Shown: piece after piece, positions 1-5,458 of the stretch | Position numbering within the stretch: position 1 is the first letter of the stretch | Layout of the letters: the number at the start of each line of letters is the position of its first letter | NCBI GenBank assembly: GCA_023420435.1 | Contig: JAEZWE010000019.1 | Location: forward strand, 1 to 5,933 | From: Bacteroidota bacterium | GTDB lineage: Bacteria > Bacteroidota > Bacteroidia > Flavobacteriales > Weeksellaceae | Reading direction: 5' to 3' | Length of the DNA stretch: 5,933 nucleotides | The notes under the pieces: model-generated | The model's input: only the letters and a program-made list of their open reading frames with translations | What the model was told of the DNA's origin: nothing | Databases searched by the model: none | Position numbers and translations under genes: made by a program

Positions 1-223
1 GTTTTACCACCAATCCGTCAAAATCTCTGGTAAACAAAATATTGCTTCCGCCGCCCAAAAAAAGCAAAGGAATTTTTTGTGGATTTTCATGATGAAGATT
101 TTTGTATTGCCGCAGAATTTCAACCAATTCTTCCGTTGAATTTACTTCTGCAAAATATTTTGCGCTGGCTTCAACACCAAAAGTATTATAGGGTTTTAGG
201 GAAATGTTTTCTAAAAATTTCAT
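1..223 (-). CDS. murB: UDP-N-acetylenolpyruvoylglucosamine reductase, N-terminal part (partial, runs off left edge)
   Basis: This is the first 74 codons of MurB, the cytoplasmic FAD- and NADPH-dependent enzyme that reduces UDP-GlcNAc-enolpyruvate to UDP-MurNAc in the second committed step of peptidoglycan synthesis. Translating the minus strand from the ATG at 223-221 gives a protein starting MKFLENISLKPYNTFGV. The family's N-terminal NTFG motif is at residues 13-16, and the FAD-binding LGGGSNIL motif is at 56-63, followed by FTRDFDGLVV. The family is usually about 300-340 residues, so most of the FAD domain and all of the substrate domain lie outside the window. No alternative ATG is in frame upstream, and the start matches the usual distance to NTFG. 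The gene lies 85 bp downstream of the aminotransferase on the same strand, behind a hairpin. I saw no well-placed promoter in that gap, so transcription may rely on read-through or on an element I cannot recognise. Confidence 0.95.
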   Translation of the reverse strand, partial: MKFLENISLKPYNTFGVEASAKYFAEVNSTEELVEILRQYKNLHHENPQKIPLLFLGGGSNILFTRDFDGLVVK

Positions 224-270
224 CAAAATTATTTTTGATTGGTCATCTTGATTTTACAATCTTCTAATTT

Positions 271-299
271 TAAAATAAGAAAACGGGCTTTAGCCCGTT
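271..299 (-). terminator. Probable intrinsic terminator of the aminotransferase gene
   Basis: An 8 bp perfect inverted repeat (AACGGGCT at 282-289, AGCCCGTT at 292-299) sits 10 bp past the aminotransferase stop codon. Read on the minus strand, the stem is followed by a U-rich but interrupted tail (TTCTTATTTTA, 281-271). On the plus strand the stem is followed by CC and an A-run, so it would act in the minus direction only. The tail is not a clean U-run, so efficiency is uncertain and some read-through into murB is possible. Confidence 0.65.
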
Positions 300-308
300 C
301 CAAAAAAA

Positions 309-1514
309 TTAAAGTCCGAACTCCATTTTATATTTTTGAAGTGCGTCTTCCAATAATTCTACACTTCTACGCAAATCATCTTCTTTCAAAACATACGCAA
401 TTCGTACTTGTTTTTTTCCAAGTTCCGGATTGCTGTAAAAACCGGTCATTGGAGCAACCATAATGGTTTCATTGTTTTTTGAATATTTTTCCAATAACCA
501 TTGCGCAAATTTGTCGGAATCGTCAATGGGAAGTTCTACGCCACAATAAAATGCCCCTTTTGGTTTTGGACAAATAACACCTGGAATTGCGTTCAACAAA
601 TCCACCAGTAAATTTCTTCTTTTGGTATATTCTTCACGAACAGAACGAATATAAGCTTCGTCATTTTCGTGGGCTGCAGTTGCTGCAATTTGCCCTAACA
701 AAACCGGTGAAAGTCGAGCTTGCGCAAAAAGCATAGCAGCTCCGTGAATTTTTTTAGATCTTGTAATTAAGCATCCAATTCTTGCTCCACACATGGAATA
801 TCTTTTGGATTCGGAATCGATAATCACAATATTTTCAGCGGCTTCGGGAAATTCTAACATGGAAACCTGCTGTTTTCCGTCGTAAACGTATTCTCTATAA
901 ACTTCGTCAGAAATAATCGCAATGTCATGTTTCACCGCAATTTCCGCTAATTGTTGAAGTTCTTCTCTGGTATATAAATAACCTGTAGGATTTCCAGGGT
1001 TGCAAACAATAATTGCTCTGGTTTTTTCTGTAATTTTTTTCTCAAATTCTTCAATAGGAGGCAATGCAAAACCACTATCAATGGAAGAAGGAATGGCCAC
1101 CACTTTTACATTAATAGCGTTGGTAAAACCATTATAATTGGCGTAATAAGGCTCAGGAACAATCACTTCATCTCCATCATCACAAAGCGTAGAAATGGTA
1201 AAATGCAAAGCTTCTGAACCACCGTTGGTAACAATAAAATTATCAGTAGTTAAATCCGTAAAACCTAAAGAATGATAATAATTTCTCAGCGCAGTTCTGT
1301 ATTCAATATTTCCTTCGGAAAGGGCATATTCGAAAATTTTCAAATGATTGTTTTTTACGGCATTTAAAGCGGTTTCCGGGGTTTCAATATCGGGTTGTCC
1401 AATATTCAAATGATATACTTTTATTCCTTTTTGTTTGGCTTGTAAAGCAAAAGGAACTAGTTTTCTTACCGGAGAAGCCGGCATATTTTGCGCTCTTTGA
1501 GAAATTTTCGGCAT
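309..1514 (-). CDS. Pyridoxal-phosphate-dependent aminotransferase, class I/II (aspartate aminotransferase-like)
   Basis: This is a 401-residue fold-type I aminotransferase, a cytoplasmic enzyme that moves amino groups between an amino acid and a 2-oxo acid using PLP. Family landmarks appear in order: NIGQPD at 37-42 near the active-site entrance; NGGSEAL at 97-103, a PLP-phosphate loop; CNPGNPTG at 171-178 with the cofactor-contacting Asn175; SDEVY at 202-206 with Asp203 (pyridine nitrogen) and Tyr206; SESKRYSMCGARIG at 234-247 with Lys237 as the Schiff-base lysine and Arg245; and VRIAY at 370-374 with Arg371, the expected substrate carboxylate binder. Length and motifs are complete, so it should be active. 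Substrate cannot be fixed from sequence: aspartate is the default guess, but related enzymes use aromatic or branched-chain substrates or methionine. Ala244 in GAR is small where the best-known aspartate enzymes have Trp. The gene appears to be a single-gene unit with its own -7 element and 3' hairpin. The ATG at 1514 follows an A/T-rich leader with no Shine-Dalgarno. Confidence 0.93.
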   Translation of the reverse strand: MPKISQRAQNMPASPVRKLVPFALQAKQKGIKVYHLNIGQPDIETPETALNAVKNNHLKIFEYALSEGNIEYRTALRNYYHSLGFTDLTTDNFIVTNGGSEALHFTISTLCDDGDEVIVPEPYYANYNGFTNAINVKVVAIPSSIDSGFALPPIEEFEKKITEKTRAIIVCNPGNPTGYLYTREELQQLAEIAVKHDIAIISDEVYREYVYDGKQQVSMLEFPEAAENIVIIDSESKRYSMCGARIGCLITRSKKIHGAAMLFAQARLSPVLLGQIAATAAHENDEAYIRSVREEYTKRRNLLVDLLNAIPGVICPKPKGAFYCGVELPIDDSDKFAQWLLEKYSKNNETIMVAPMTGFYSNPELGKKQVRIAYVLKEDDLRRSVELLEDALQKYKMEFGL

Positions 1515-1531
1515 TTGATTTTTAATTTATA

Positions 1532-1539
1532 CAAAAATA
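1532..1539 (-). promoter_or_regulatory. Bacteroidota-type -7 promoter element for the aminotransferase gene
   Basis: Minus-strand TATTTTTG matches the Bacteroidota -7 consensus TAnnTTTG exactly and ends 17 bp before the aminotransferase ATG, which predicts a leader of only about 10-13 nt. No clear TTG-type -33 element lies at the usual 17-23 bp distance; the nearest TTG is about 28 bp away. The call therefore rests on the -7 match and the position. Confidence 0.5.
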
Positions 1540-1562
1540 GCAAATTTGTTGAAACGTGGGAA

Positions 1563-1593
1563 TTGGACAAGAGGAGAACTTTGATTATATTTA
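1563..1593 (+). promoter_or_regulatory. Candidate promoter of the DUF1801-type gene
   Basis: TTGG at 1563-1566 is followed after 19 bp by TATATTTA at 1586-1593. This fits the Bacteroidota layout TTG-N19-TAnnTTTG with one mismatch, the final G. The element ends 10 bp before the ATG, so the transcript would be nearly leaderless. An alternative -7, GAACTTTG at 1576-1583, also has one mismatch and would allow a slightly longer leader, but it has poorer -33 spacing. Confidence 0.35.
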
Positions 1594-1603
1594 GAAAAAA
1601 AAT

Positions 1604-2062
1604 ATGAAAACAGAAACGCAAGATTTAAAAGTATATATTGATCAAGTTCCGGAGGAAAGAAAACCGGGTTTTGAAAAGTTATATGATACGATAAAAGATA
1701 GCTTACCAAAAGGTTTTTCGGAAGAATTCAGTTACGGCATGCCGAGTTTTGTTATTTCTTTGAAAGATTATCCTGAAGGTTATCATTGTGCTAAAGATAC
1801 CGCACTTCCATTTTTAAGTTTGGCCAATCAGAAGAATTTTATCGCTTTATATCACATGGGAATGTACGCTAAACCTGAAATTTTGGAGTGGTTTCAAAAT
1901 GAATTTCCAAAACATTCCAAAAAGAAACTGGATATGGGAAAATCTTGTGTAAGATTTAAAAAATCGGAAGATATTCCTTTTGAACTTATCGGAGAGTTGG
2001 CAAAAAAAATGACGCCTAAGGAATGGATTGAAGTTTACGAGAAAAATTTTAAAAGGAAATAA
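1604..2062 (+). CDS. DUF1801 (YdhG-like) domain protein of unknown function
   Basis: This is a 152-residue soluble protein with no signal peptide or membrane segment. It fits the DUF1801/YdhG-like family of small single-domain proteins. Visible family features are a helical N-terminus (about 5-33), EEFSYGMPSF at 40-49, a core strand pair around FLSLANQKNFIALYHMG at 70-86, and a C-terminal block DMGKSCVRF at 110-118 leading into SEDIPFELIGEL. Bacillus YdhG has been discussed as a frataxin-like protein, but nothing here shows iron binding, so no function is assigned. The gene is alone on the plus strand between two minus-strand units. It is divergent from the aminotransferase, with 89 bp between the two start codons, and convergent with the TRIC gene, with 4 bp between the stops. 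The ATG at 1604 is preceded by an A-run rather than a Shine-Dalgarno. The C-terminus is lysine-rich (NFKRK). Confidence 0.82.
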   Translation: MKTETQDLKVYIDQVPEERKPGFEKLYDTIKDSLPKGFSEEFSYGMPSFVISLKDYPEGYHCAKDTALPFLSLANQKNFIALYHMGMYAKPEILEWFQNEFPKHSKKKLDMGKSCVRFKKSEDIPFELIGELAKKMTPKEWIEVYEKNFKRK

Positions 2063-2066
2063 ACCT

Positions 2067-2705
2067 TTACATTTCTCCATTATTGGCCGAATCGTAGAAT
2101 TTAGGCATTTTCCAATGGTATTTTACGGCTAAGGTTCTGATGGCAACAATAATTAAAATGGTAAAAATCTGTACAAAATTATAGGACAATTGGGTATATT
2201 TTACGAGTAATAAAAATGCAGAACCTCCTACAATACAAGCTGTAGCATAGATTTCTTTTCGAAAAATTAAAGGAATTCTGTTTAGTAAAATATCACGGAT
2301 AATTCCACCAAAACAGCCAGTTATCGTACCTAAAGTAATACAAATTAAAGGATGTAAGTCTGCATTAATACCTTTCTGAATTCCAATGATGGTGAAAAGC
2401 CCCAATCCAAAACTGTCAAACATAAAAAGGGTTACCTGGAATTTTTTTTCTATGGATTTGAAAATCATCGCTAAAATTGCGGTACTGAAAATTAAAGTGC
2501 ACATCCAAAAATCGTGCATCCAAAAAACAGGAACATCCAACAATAAATCTCTTACTGTTCCACCACCAACTGCGGTTACAAAGGCGATAATTAGAACTCC
2601 AAAAGGATCCAACCGTTTTTGCATGGCGGCAAAACTTCCGGACATGGCAAAAGAAACGGTTCCGAGAACCTCAATGATGAAATTAAAATTTTGATGAATT
2701 TCCAA
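2067..2705 (-). CDS. TRIC-family (UPF0126) trimeric intracellular cation channel homologue
   Basis: This is a 212-residue, very hydrophobic inner-membrane protein of the TRIC/UPF0126 family. Prokaryotic members form homotrimeric, mainly K+-permeable channels; the physiological role is poorly known. The internal duplication typical of the family is clear: AVGGGTVRDLLL at 45-56 in the first half and GCFGGIIRDILL at 130-141 in the second, the glycine-rich pore-lining motifs. Hydrophobic segments at about 8-28, 34-56, 67-84, 92-110, 117-140, 153-169 and 175-194 fit seven membrane spans. The first codon is TTG (2705-2703). An in-frame TAA lies at 2717-2715, and the next ATG (residue 21) would cut away half of the first membrane span, so TTG is the best start; a rare ATT at 2714 is the only other option. 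The gene is the last in the ddl-coaD-TRIC unit, 19 bp after coaD. It converges on the DUF1801 gene with no strong terminator between. Confidence 0.9.
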   Translation of the reverse strand: MEIHQNFNFIIEVLGTVSFAMSGSFAAMQKRLDPFGVLIIAFVTAVGGGTVRDLLLDVPVFWMHDFWMCTLIFSTAILAMIFKSIEKKFQVTLFMFDSFGLGLFTIIGIQKGINADLHPLICITLGTITGCFGGIIRDILLNRIPLIFRKEIYATACIVGGSAFLLLVKYTQLSYNFVQIFTILIIVAIRTLAVKYHWKMPKFYDSANNGEM

Positions 2706-2724
2706 AGAAAAAATTTAAAAAAAA

Positions 2725-3183
2725 TTAAACTCTTACAGCATCAGGAACCAATAATTCGTATTCGCCGTTATGGGTGATAATTTCACGAACGATACTGCTG
2801 CTGATGAAAGATTTTCCTGAAGAAGTAAGTAAAAAAACGGTTTCCAATTTTTTATGAGCTAAAGTTCTGTTGGTGTGTGCAATGGCTTTTTCAAATTCAA
2901 AATCGGCAGGATTTCTGAGTCCTCTAATGATAAATTGAGCACTTTTTTGAAAGCAATAATCAACGGTTAATCCTTCAAAATAATCAACATCTACATTTTC
3001 TAGATGTTCGGTTGATTTTCTGATGAATTCCATTCTTTTTTCCAGAGGAAACATGTATTTTTTTTGAGAATTTTGTCCAATTGCGATAATCAATTTATCG
3101 AAAAGCGGAGCGGCTCTTTCAATAATATCATAATGTCCTAAAGTAATGGGATCAAAAGATCCGGGAAATACAGCGATTCTCAT
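2725..3183 (-). CDS. coaD: Phosphopantetheine adenylyltransferase
   Basis: CoaD transfers AMP from ATP to 4'-phosphopantetheine, giving dephospho-CoA, the penultimate step of coenzyme A synthesis, in the cytoplasm. The protein is 152 residues, near the usual 155-165. Nucleotidyltransferase motifs are intact: PGSFDPITLGH at 7-17, where the TxGH-type signature ends at His17; a lysine pair at 41-42 in the phosphate-binding position; IIRGLRNPADFEFE at 85-98 with Arg88 and Arg90; and the C-terminal ISSSIVRE at 127-134, the counterpart of the ISSTxVR motif. The start is ATG at 3183-3181, just 4 bp after the ddl stop, which strongly suggests co-transcription and coupled translation with ddl. The downstream TRIC gene follows after 19 bp. 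An A8 run lies in codons 40-43, but the frame is intact. Confidence is high because all signature motifs are present. Confidence 0.97.
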   Translation of the reverse strand: MRIAVFPGSFDPITLGHYDIIERAAPLFDKLIIAIGQNSQKKYMFPLEKRMEFIRKSTEHLENVDVDYFEGLTVDYCFQKSAQFIIRGLRNPADFEFEKAIAHTNRTLAHKKLETVFLLTSSGKSFISSSIVREIITHNGEYELLVPDAVRV

Positions 3184-3187
3184 GTTT

Positions 3188-4174
3188 TTATTTTTTTAAA
3201 AGTGCTTTTTCTACTTCGTTTCCGCAAAGGTCTTTTATGGAAATTCCGTAAATTCTGGCTTGTTGTGGAAGGATGGATGCAGGGGAAAATCCTGGATTGG
3301 TATTCATTTCCAACATATACGGAATTCCGTTCATAATAATAAATTCTGATCTGGAAAAACCACTCATTCCCAAAGAATCGTAAGCTCTTTTGGCTATTTC
3401 TTCCACTTTTTTTCGGGTTTCGTCATCAATTCTTGCGGGGGTAATTTCTTCAGAAGCGCCTTCATATTTAGCTTCATAATCAAAAAATTCTTTGGTAGGA
3501 ACAATTTCTGTAATTCCTAAAACAATGGTTTCGTTATTGAAATCTACCACACCAACGGAAACTTCCATTCCGTCTAAAAAACTTTCGATTAAAATTTCAT
3601 GATCTTCAGCAAAAGCCAAATCCAAAGCCGCCTGAAATTCTGATTTTTCTTTCACTTTAGAAATTCCAAGGGAAGAACCGCTTTGGTTGGGTTTTACAAA
3701 CAATGGAAGTCCTAATTCAGAAATAACATCATCGACGTTAATTTCCTGTCCTTTTTTATAATAAAGGCTTTTTGCAGAAGGAATTCCATATTTTGAAAGT
3801 ACAGCCAAGGTGTCCTTTTTGTTGAAAGTGAGTGCACTTTGATAAAAATTGCAACCAGTATATTTTTGTCCAATAGTGTCCCAATAAGCCTGAAGTTCGC
3901 CGTTTTCACCAGGTTTTCCGTGGATGATATTAAAGCAAACATCAAATTTTAAGGTAGAATTATCACTTGAAACTACTGAAAAATCACCTTTATTTATGGA
4001 TATTTTGTGGTTATTTTCATCAACAAAATACCATTCATCTCTCAGAACAACAACTTTATATACATTGTAAATTTCTCTGTCTAAAGAATCGTAAATTAAC
4101 TGACCGCTTTTTAATGAAACCACATATTCATCTGAATATCCGCCCATAACGACTGCGACATTTTTTTTGCTCAT
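3188..4174 (-). CDS. ddl: D-alanine--D-alanine ligase
   Basis: This ATP-grasp ligase joins two D-alanines for the peptidoglycan pentapeptide, in the cytoplasm. With the ATG at 4174 it has 328 residues, normal for the family. Landmarks, with likely counterparts in E. coli DdlB: GGYSDEYVVSL at 11-21 (Glu15); HGKPGENGELQ at 85-95; VKPNQSGSSLG at 160-170 with ATP-binding Lys161 and Ser167 of the omega loop; DYEAKYEG at 232-239 with Tyr237; RSEF at 275-278; and LEMNTNPG at 288-295 with metal ligands Glu289 and Asn291. The metal ligand that is Asp257 in E. coli is Glu277 here, a conservative change. A longer frame begins at TTG 4186, but that codon falls at the predicted transcription start, so ATG 4174 is preferred. 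It is the first gene of the ddl-coaD-TRIC unit and is divergent from the PASTA gene. Tyr237 argues for a D-Ala-D-Ala rather than a D-lactate ligase. Confidence 0.95.
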   Translation of the reverse strand: MSKKNVAVVMGGYSDEYVVSLKSGQLIYDSLDREIYNVYKVVVLRDEWYFVDENNHKISINKGDFSVVSSDNSTLKFDVCFNIIHGKPGENGELQAYWDTIGQKYTGCNFYQSALTFNKKDTLAVLSKYGIPSAKSLYYKKGQEINVDDVISELGLPLFVKPNQSGSSLGISKVKEKSEFQAALDLAFAEDHEILIESFLDGMEVSVGVVDFNNETIVLGITEIVPTKEFFDYEAKYEGASEEITPARIDDETRKKVEEIAKRAYDSLGMSGFSRSEFIIMNGIPYMLEMNTNPGFSPASILPQQARIYGISIKDLCGNEVEKALLKK

Positions 4175-4192
4175 ATTTTTTATCAATTAGCG

Positions 4193-4200
4193 CAAATTTA
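4193..4200 (-). promoter_or_regulatory. -7 promoter element for the ddl-coaD-TRIC unit
   Basis: Minus-strand TAAATTTG, followed by C, matches the Bacteroidota -7 consensus TAnnTTTG exactly. It ends 18 bp before the ddl ATG at 4174, predicting a start of transcription near 4185-4187 and a leader of about 12 nt. The upstream spacer is mostly an A-run on this strand, and no convincing TTG -33 element sits at 17-23 bp. The position also argues against the TTG at 4186 as the ddl start. Confidence 0.6.
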
Positions 4201-4294
4201 ATGAAATTGTTTTTTGTTTTTTTTCTGAAATTGATAAAAAAATAAAATCCGAAAGGTAAAATGTTTGAAAAACAAATTGGAAATTAAAATTCTC

Positions 4295-4302
4295 TATATT
4301 TG
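4295..4302 (+). promoter_or_regulatory. -7 promoter element for the PASTA-domain gene
   Basis: TATATTTG (then C) is an exact TAnnTTTG match 27 bp upstream of the ATG at 4330. It predicts transcription starting near 4309 and a leader of about 21 nt containing a purine-rich AAAGAAAG (4315-4322). Possible -33 motifs are TTGG at 4277-4280 (14 bp spacer, short) and TTTG at 4264-4267 (27 bp spacer, long); neither is ideal. The whole 155 bp gap between ddl and this gene is A/T-rich and otherwise shows only homopolymer runs and one 8 bp direct repeat (TGAAATTG at 4202-4209 and 4226-4233). Confidence 0.6.
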
Positions 4303-4329
4303 CGATTACAATTTAAAGAAAGTACTTAT

Positions 4330-5403
4330 ATGGTGAAGTCGCTTTTTCACTGGAAAGTTTTGGTAAACTTACTTTTTGCCGCTGTTATTTTTGCTGGTTT
4401 GGTTTGGCTAACTTTTCGTTGGCTGGAATATCATACCAATCATGGTGAAGAAATTCCTGTCCCTAATGTAATGAATATGTCTGTTCATAATGCTGTAAAA
4501 GTTTTGGAAGAAGCGGGATTAGAATATGAAGTGGACAGTTTTAAATTCGATCCAAGATATAAACCTTTTCAGGTTTTACAAGTTTATCCTACTGCTGGTT
4601 CAAGAGTAAAAGGAGGAAGAGCTGTTTTAATAAAAGTAAATCCTAGAACATTTGCCCCGGTACAAGTTCCAGATATTGTTGATCGTTATAAAGGATTGGC
4701 TTTTAGTCAGCTGGAAAGGGTTGGTTTGAAAGTTGGAGATACCATTTATGAACCTTCCATACAAAGAGATGCTGTTATTAGAATGTTGTTTAATAATAAT
4801 GTGTTAAAACCGGGTTCTTTGGTTCCAAGATTTTCCACCATTGATTTGGTTATCGGAACAGGACCAAAAAGAAATATTGCCATTCCTAATTTGGTTGGAC
4901 TTACCGTTGCGGAAGCAAAGGGAATTATCGAAAATAATTTATTTGAATATGGGCTTGTAGAACATGAAGATGGCGGACAAGATGATAGCGATATTGTTTA
5001 TTATCAGGATCCAGCTCCTGGAGATTTGCGAGATCAGGGAATGCAAATTGACTTGTGGGCCAGTAAAAAAACACCTTCACAAATGGGTTCCAGAATTTCT
5101 TATCTGAATTCCATTTACCGCGTGAAAATTGATACGAGTTTGCCACCAGTAAGATATGAAGAAGTTCCGGTTTATGTCGATCCTGAACCAATTACTGCCC
5201 CTGTTCCTAAACAAGAAATTTCAAAAACTGAAACCCCAAAAGTAGAAGCTTCAAAAACAGAAAAGGCGAAACCTAACAATCAATCCACACCAAAATCGGT
5301 TGAACAGAAGAAAACAACGCCGCCAACAACAGGTAATCAAAAAAATGCAGCAACAAACAATGCTACAGAAAAGCCTAAAGCCAAAAAAGTTGTTGTAGAA
5401 TAA
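4330..5403 (+). CDS. Membrane-anchored PASTA-domain protein without a kinase domain
   Basis: This 357-residue protein has a short basic cytoplasmic start, one membrane span (about 9-31) and an outward-facing region. Three PASTA repeats follow: about 41-105, opening IPVPNVMNMS; about 110-178, opening VQVPDIVDRY; and about 182-247, opening IAIPNLVGLT. Each shows the family pattern of a P(N/D)-hydrophobic start, an amphipathic helix and a PxxG turn or equivalent. Residues 248-288 form a linker rich in Tyr, Val and Pro. Residues 289-357 are a low-complexity tail rich in Lys, Thr, Pro, Ala and Asn with a repeated SKTE (299-302, 309-312), probably disordered. PASTA domains in Ser/Thr kinases and in penicillin-binding proteins are linked to peptidoglycan sensing or enzyme interaction; here no kinase or transpeptidase domain is present, so a structural or sensing role at the cell wall is inference. 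The frame also opens at TTG 4300, but that codon lies inside the predicted -7 element, so ATG 4330 is used. Confidence 0.88.
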   Translation: MVKSLFHWKVLVNLLFAAVIFAGLVWLTFRWLEYHTNHGEEIPVPNVMNMSVHNAVKVLEEAGLEYEVDSFKFDPRYKPFQVLQVYPTAGSRVKGGRAVLIKVNPRTFAPVQVPDIVDRYKGLAFSQLERVGLKVGDTIYEPSIQRDAVIRMLFNNNVLKPGSLVPRFSTIDLVIGTGPKRNIAIPNLVGLTVAEAKGIIENNLFEYGLVEHEDGGQDDSDIVYYQDPAPGDLRDQGMQIDLWASKKTPSQMGSRISYLNSIYRVKIDTSLPPVRYEEVPVYVDPEPITAPVPKQEISKTETPKVEASKTEKAKPNNQSTPKSVEQKKTTPPTTGNQKNAATNNATEKPKAKKVVVE

Positions 5404-5422
5404 AAATTTTTAAACAAAATAC

Positions 5423-5450
5423 AGGCTTCAGTTTTCTGAGGCCTTTTTTT
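5423..5450 (+). terminator. Strong intrinsic terminator after the PASTA gene
   Basis: A 9 bp stem (5423-5431 with 5436-5444, containing one U-G pair) closes a TTTT loop and runs straight into seven T residues (5444-5450). It begins 19 bp after the PASTA stop codon and ends only 8 bp before the rluD GTG. On sequence it is a textbook rho-independent terminator in the plus direction. Confidence 0.88.
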
Positions 5451-5458
5451 ATAAAATA

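Noticed and set aside
224..231. TAATTTTG on the minus strand as the murB promoter
   Set aside because: It matches TAnnTTTG but directly abuts the ATG, so transcription would start inside the coding region.
79..463. Two small plus-strand open frames (79-267 and 239-463)
   Set aside because: They lie antisense to murB and the aminotransferase C-terminus, match no family I know, and cover sequence whose minus-strand reading has clear family motifs.
1527..1709. Minus-strand 60-codon open frame
   Set aside because: It spans a promoter region and the antisense of the DUF1801 gene start, and its translation is Phe/Leu-rich with no domain; a shadow frame.
2052..2068. AAAGG/CCTTT inverted repeat as a bidirectional terminator for the convergent genes
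   Set aside because: The stem is only 5 bp, A/U-rich, with a 7 nt loop and no U-run on either side.
2386..2694. 102-codon plus-strand frame
   Set aside because: It is antisense to the TRIC gene, whose motifs and membrane spans are clear; the plus frame shows no recognisable family.
3058..3065. A8 runs in coaD (here) and in ddl (4161-4168) as programmed frameshift sites
   Set aside because: Both genes are complete in a single frame with all motifs, and such runs are common Lys codons in AT-rich genomes.
4202..4233. Repeated TGAAATTG as a possible operator
   Set aside because: Two 8 bp direct copies 24 bp apart in A/T-rich DNA are easily expected by chance; nothing links them to a regulator.
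4300..4329. Ten-residue N-terminal extension of the PASTA protein from TTG
   Set aside because: The TTG is part of the TATATTTGC promoter element and would lie upstream of the predicted transcript start.
4925..5191. 88-codon minus-strand frame inside the PASTA gene
   Set aside because: It is antisense to PASTA repeat 3 and the linker, with no family features and no promoter element.
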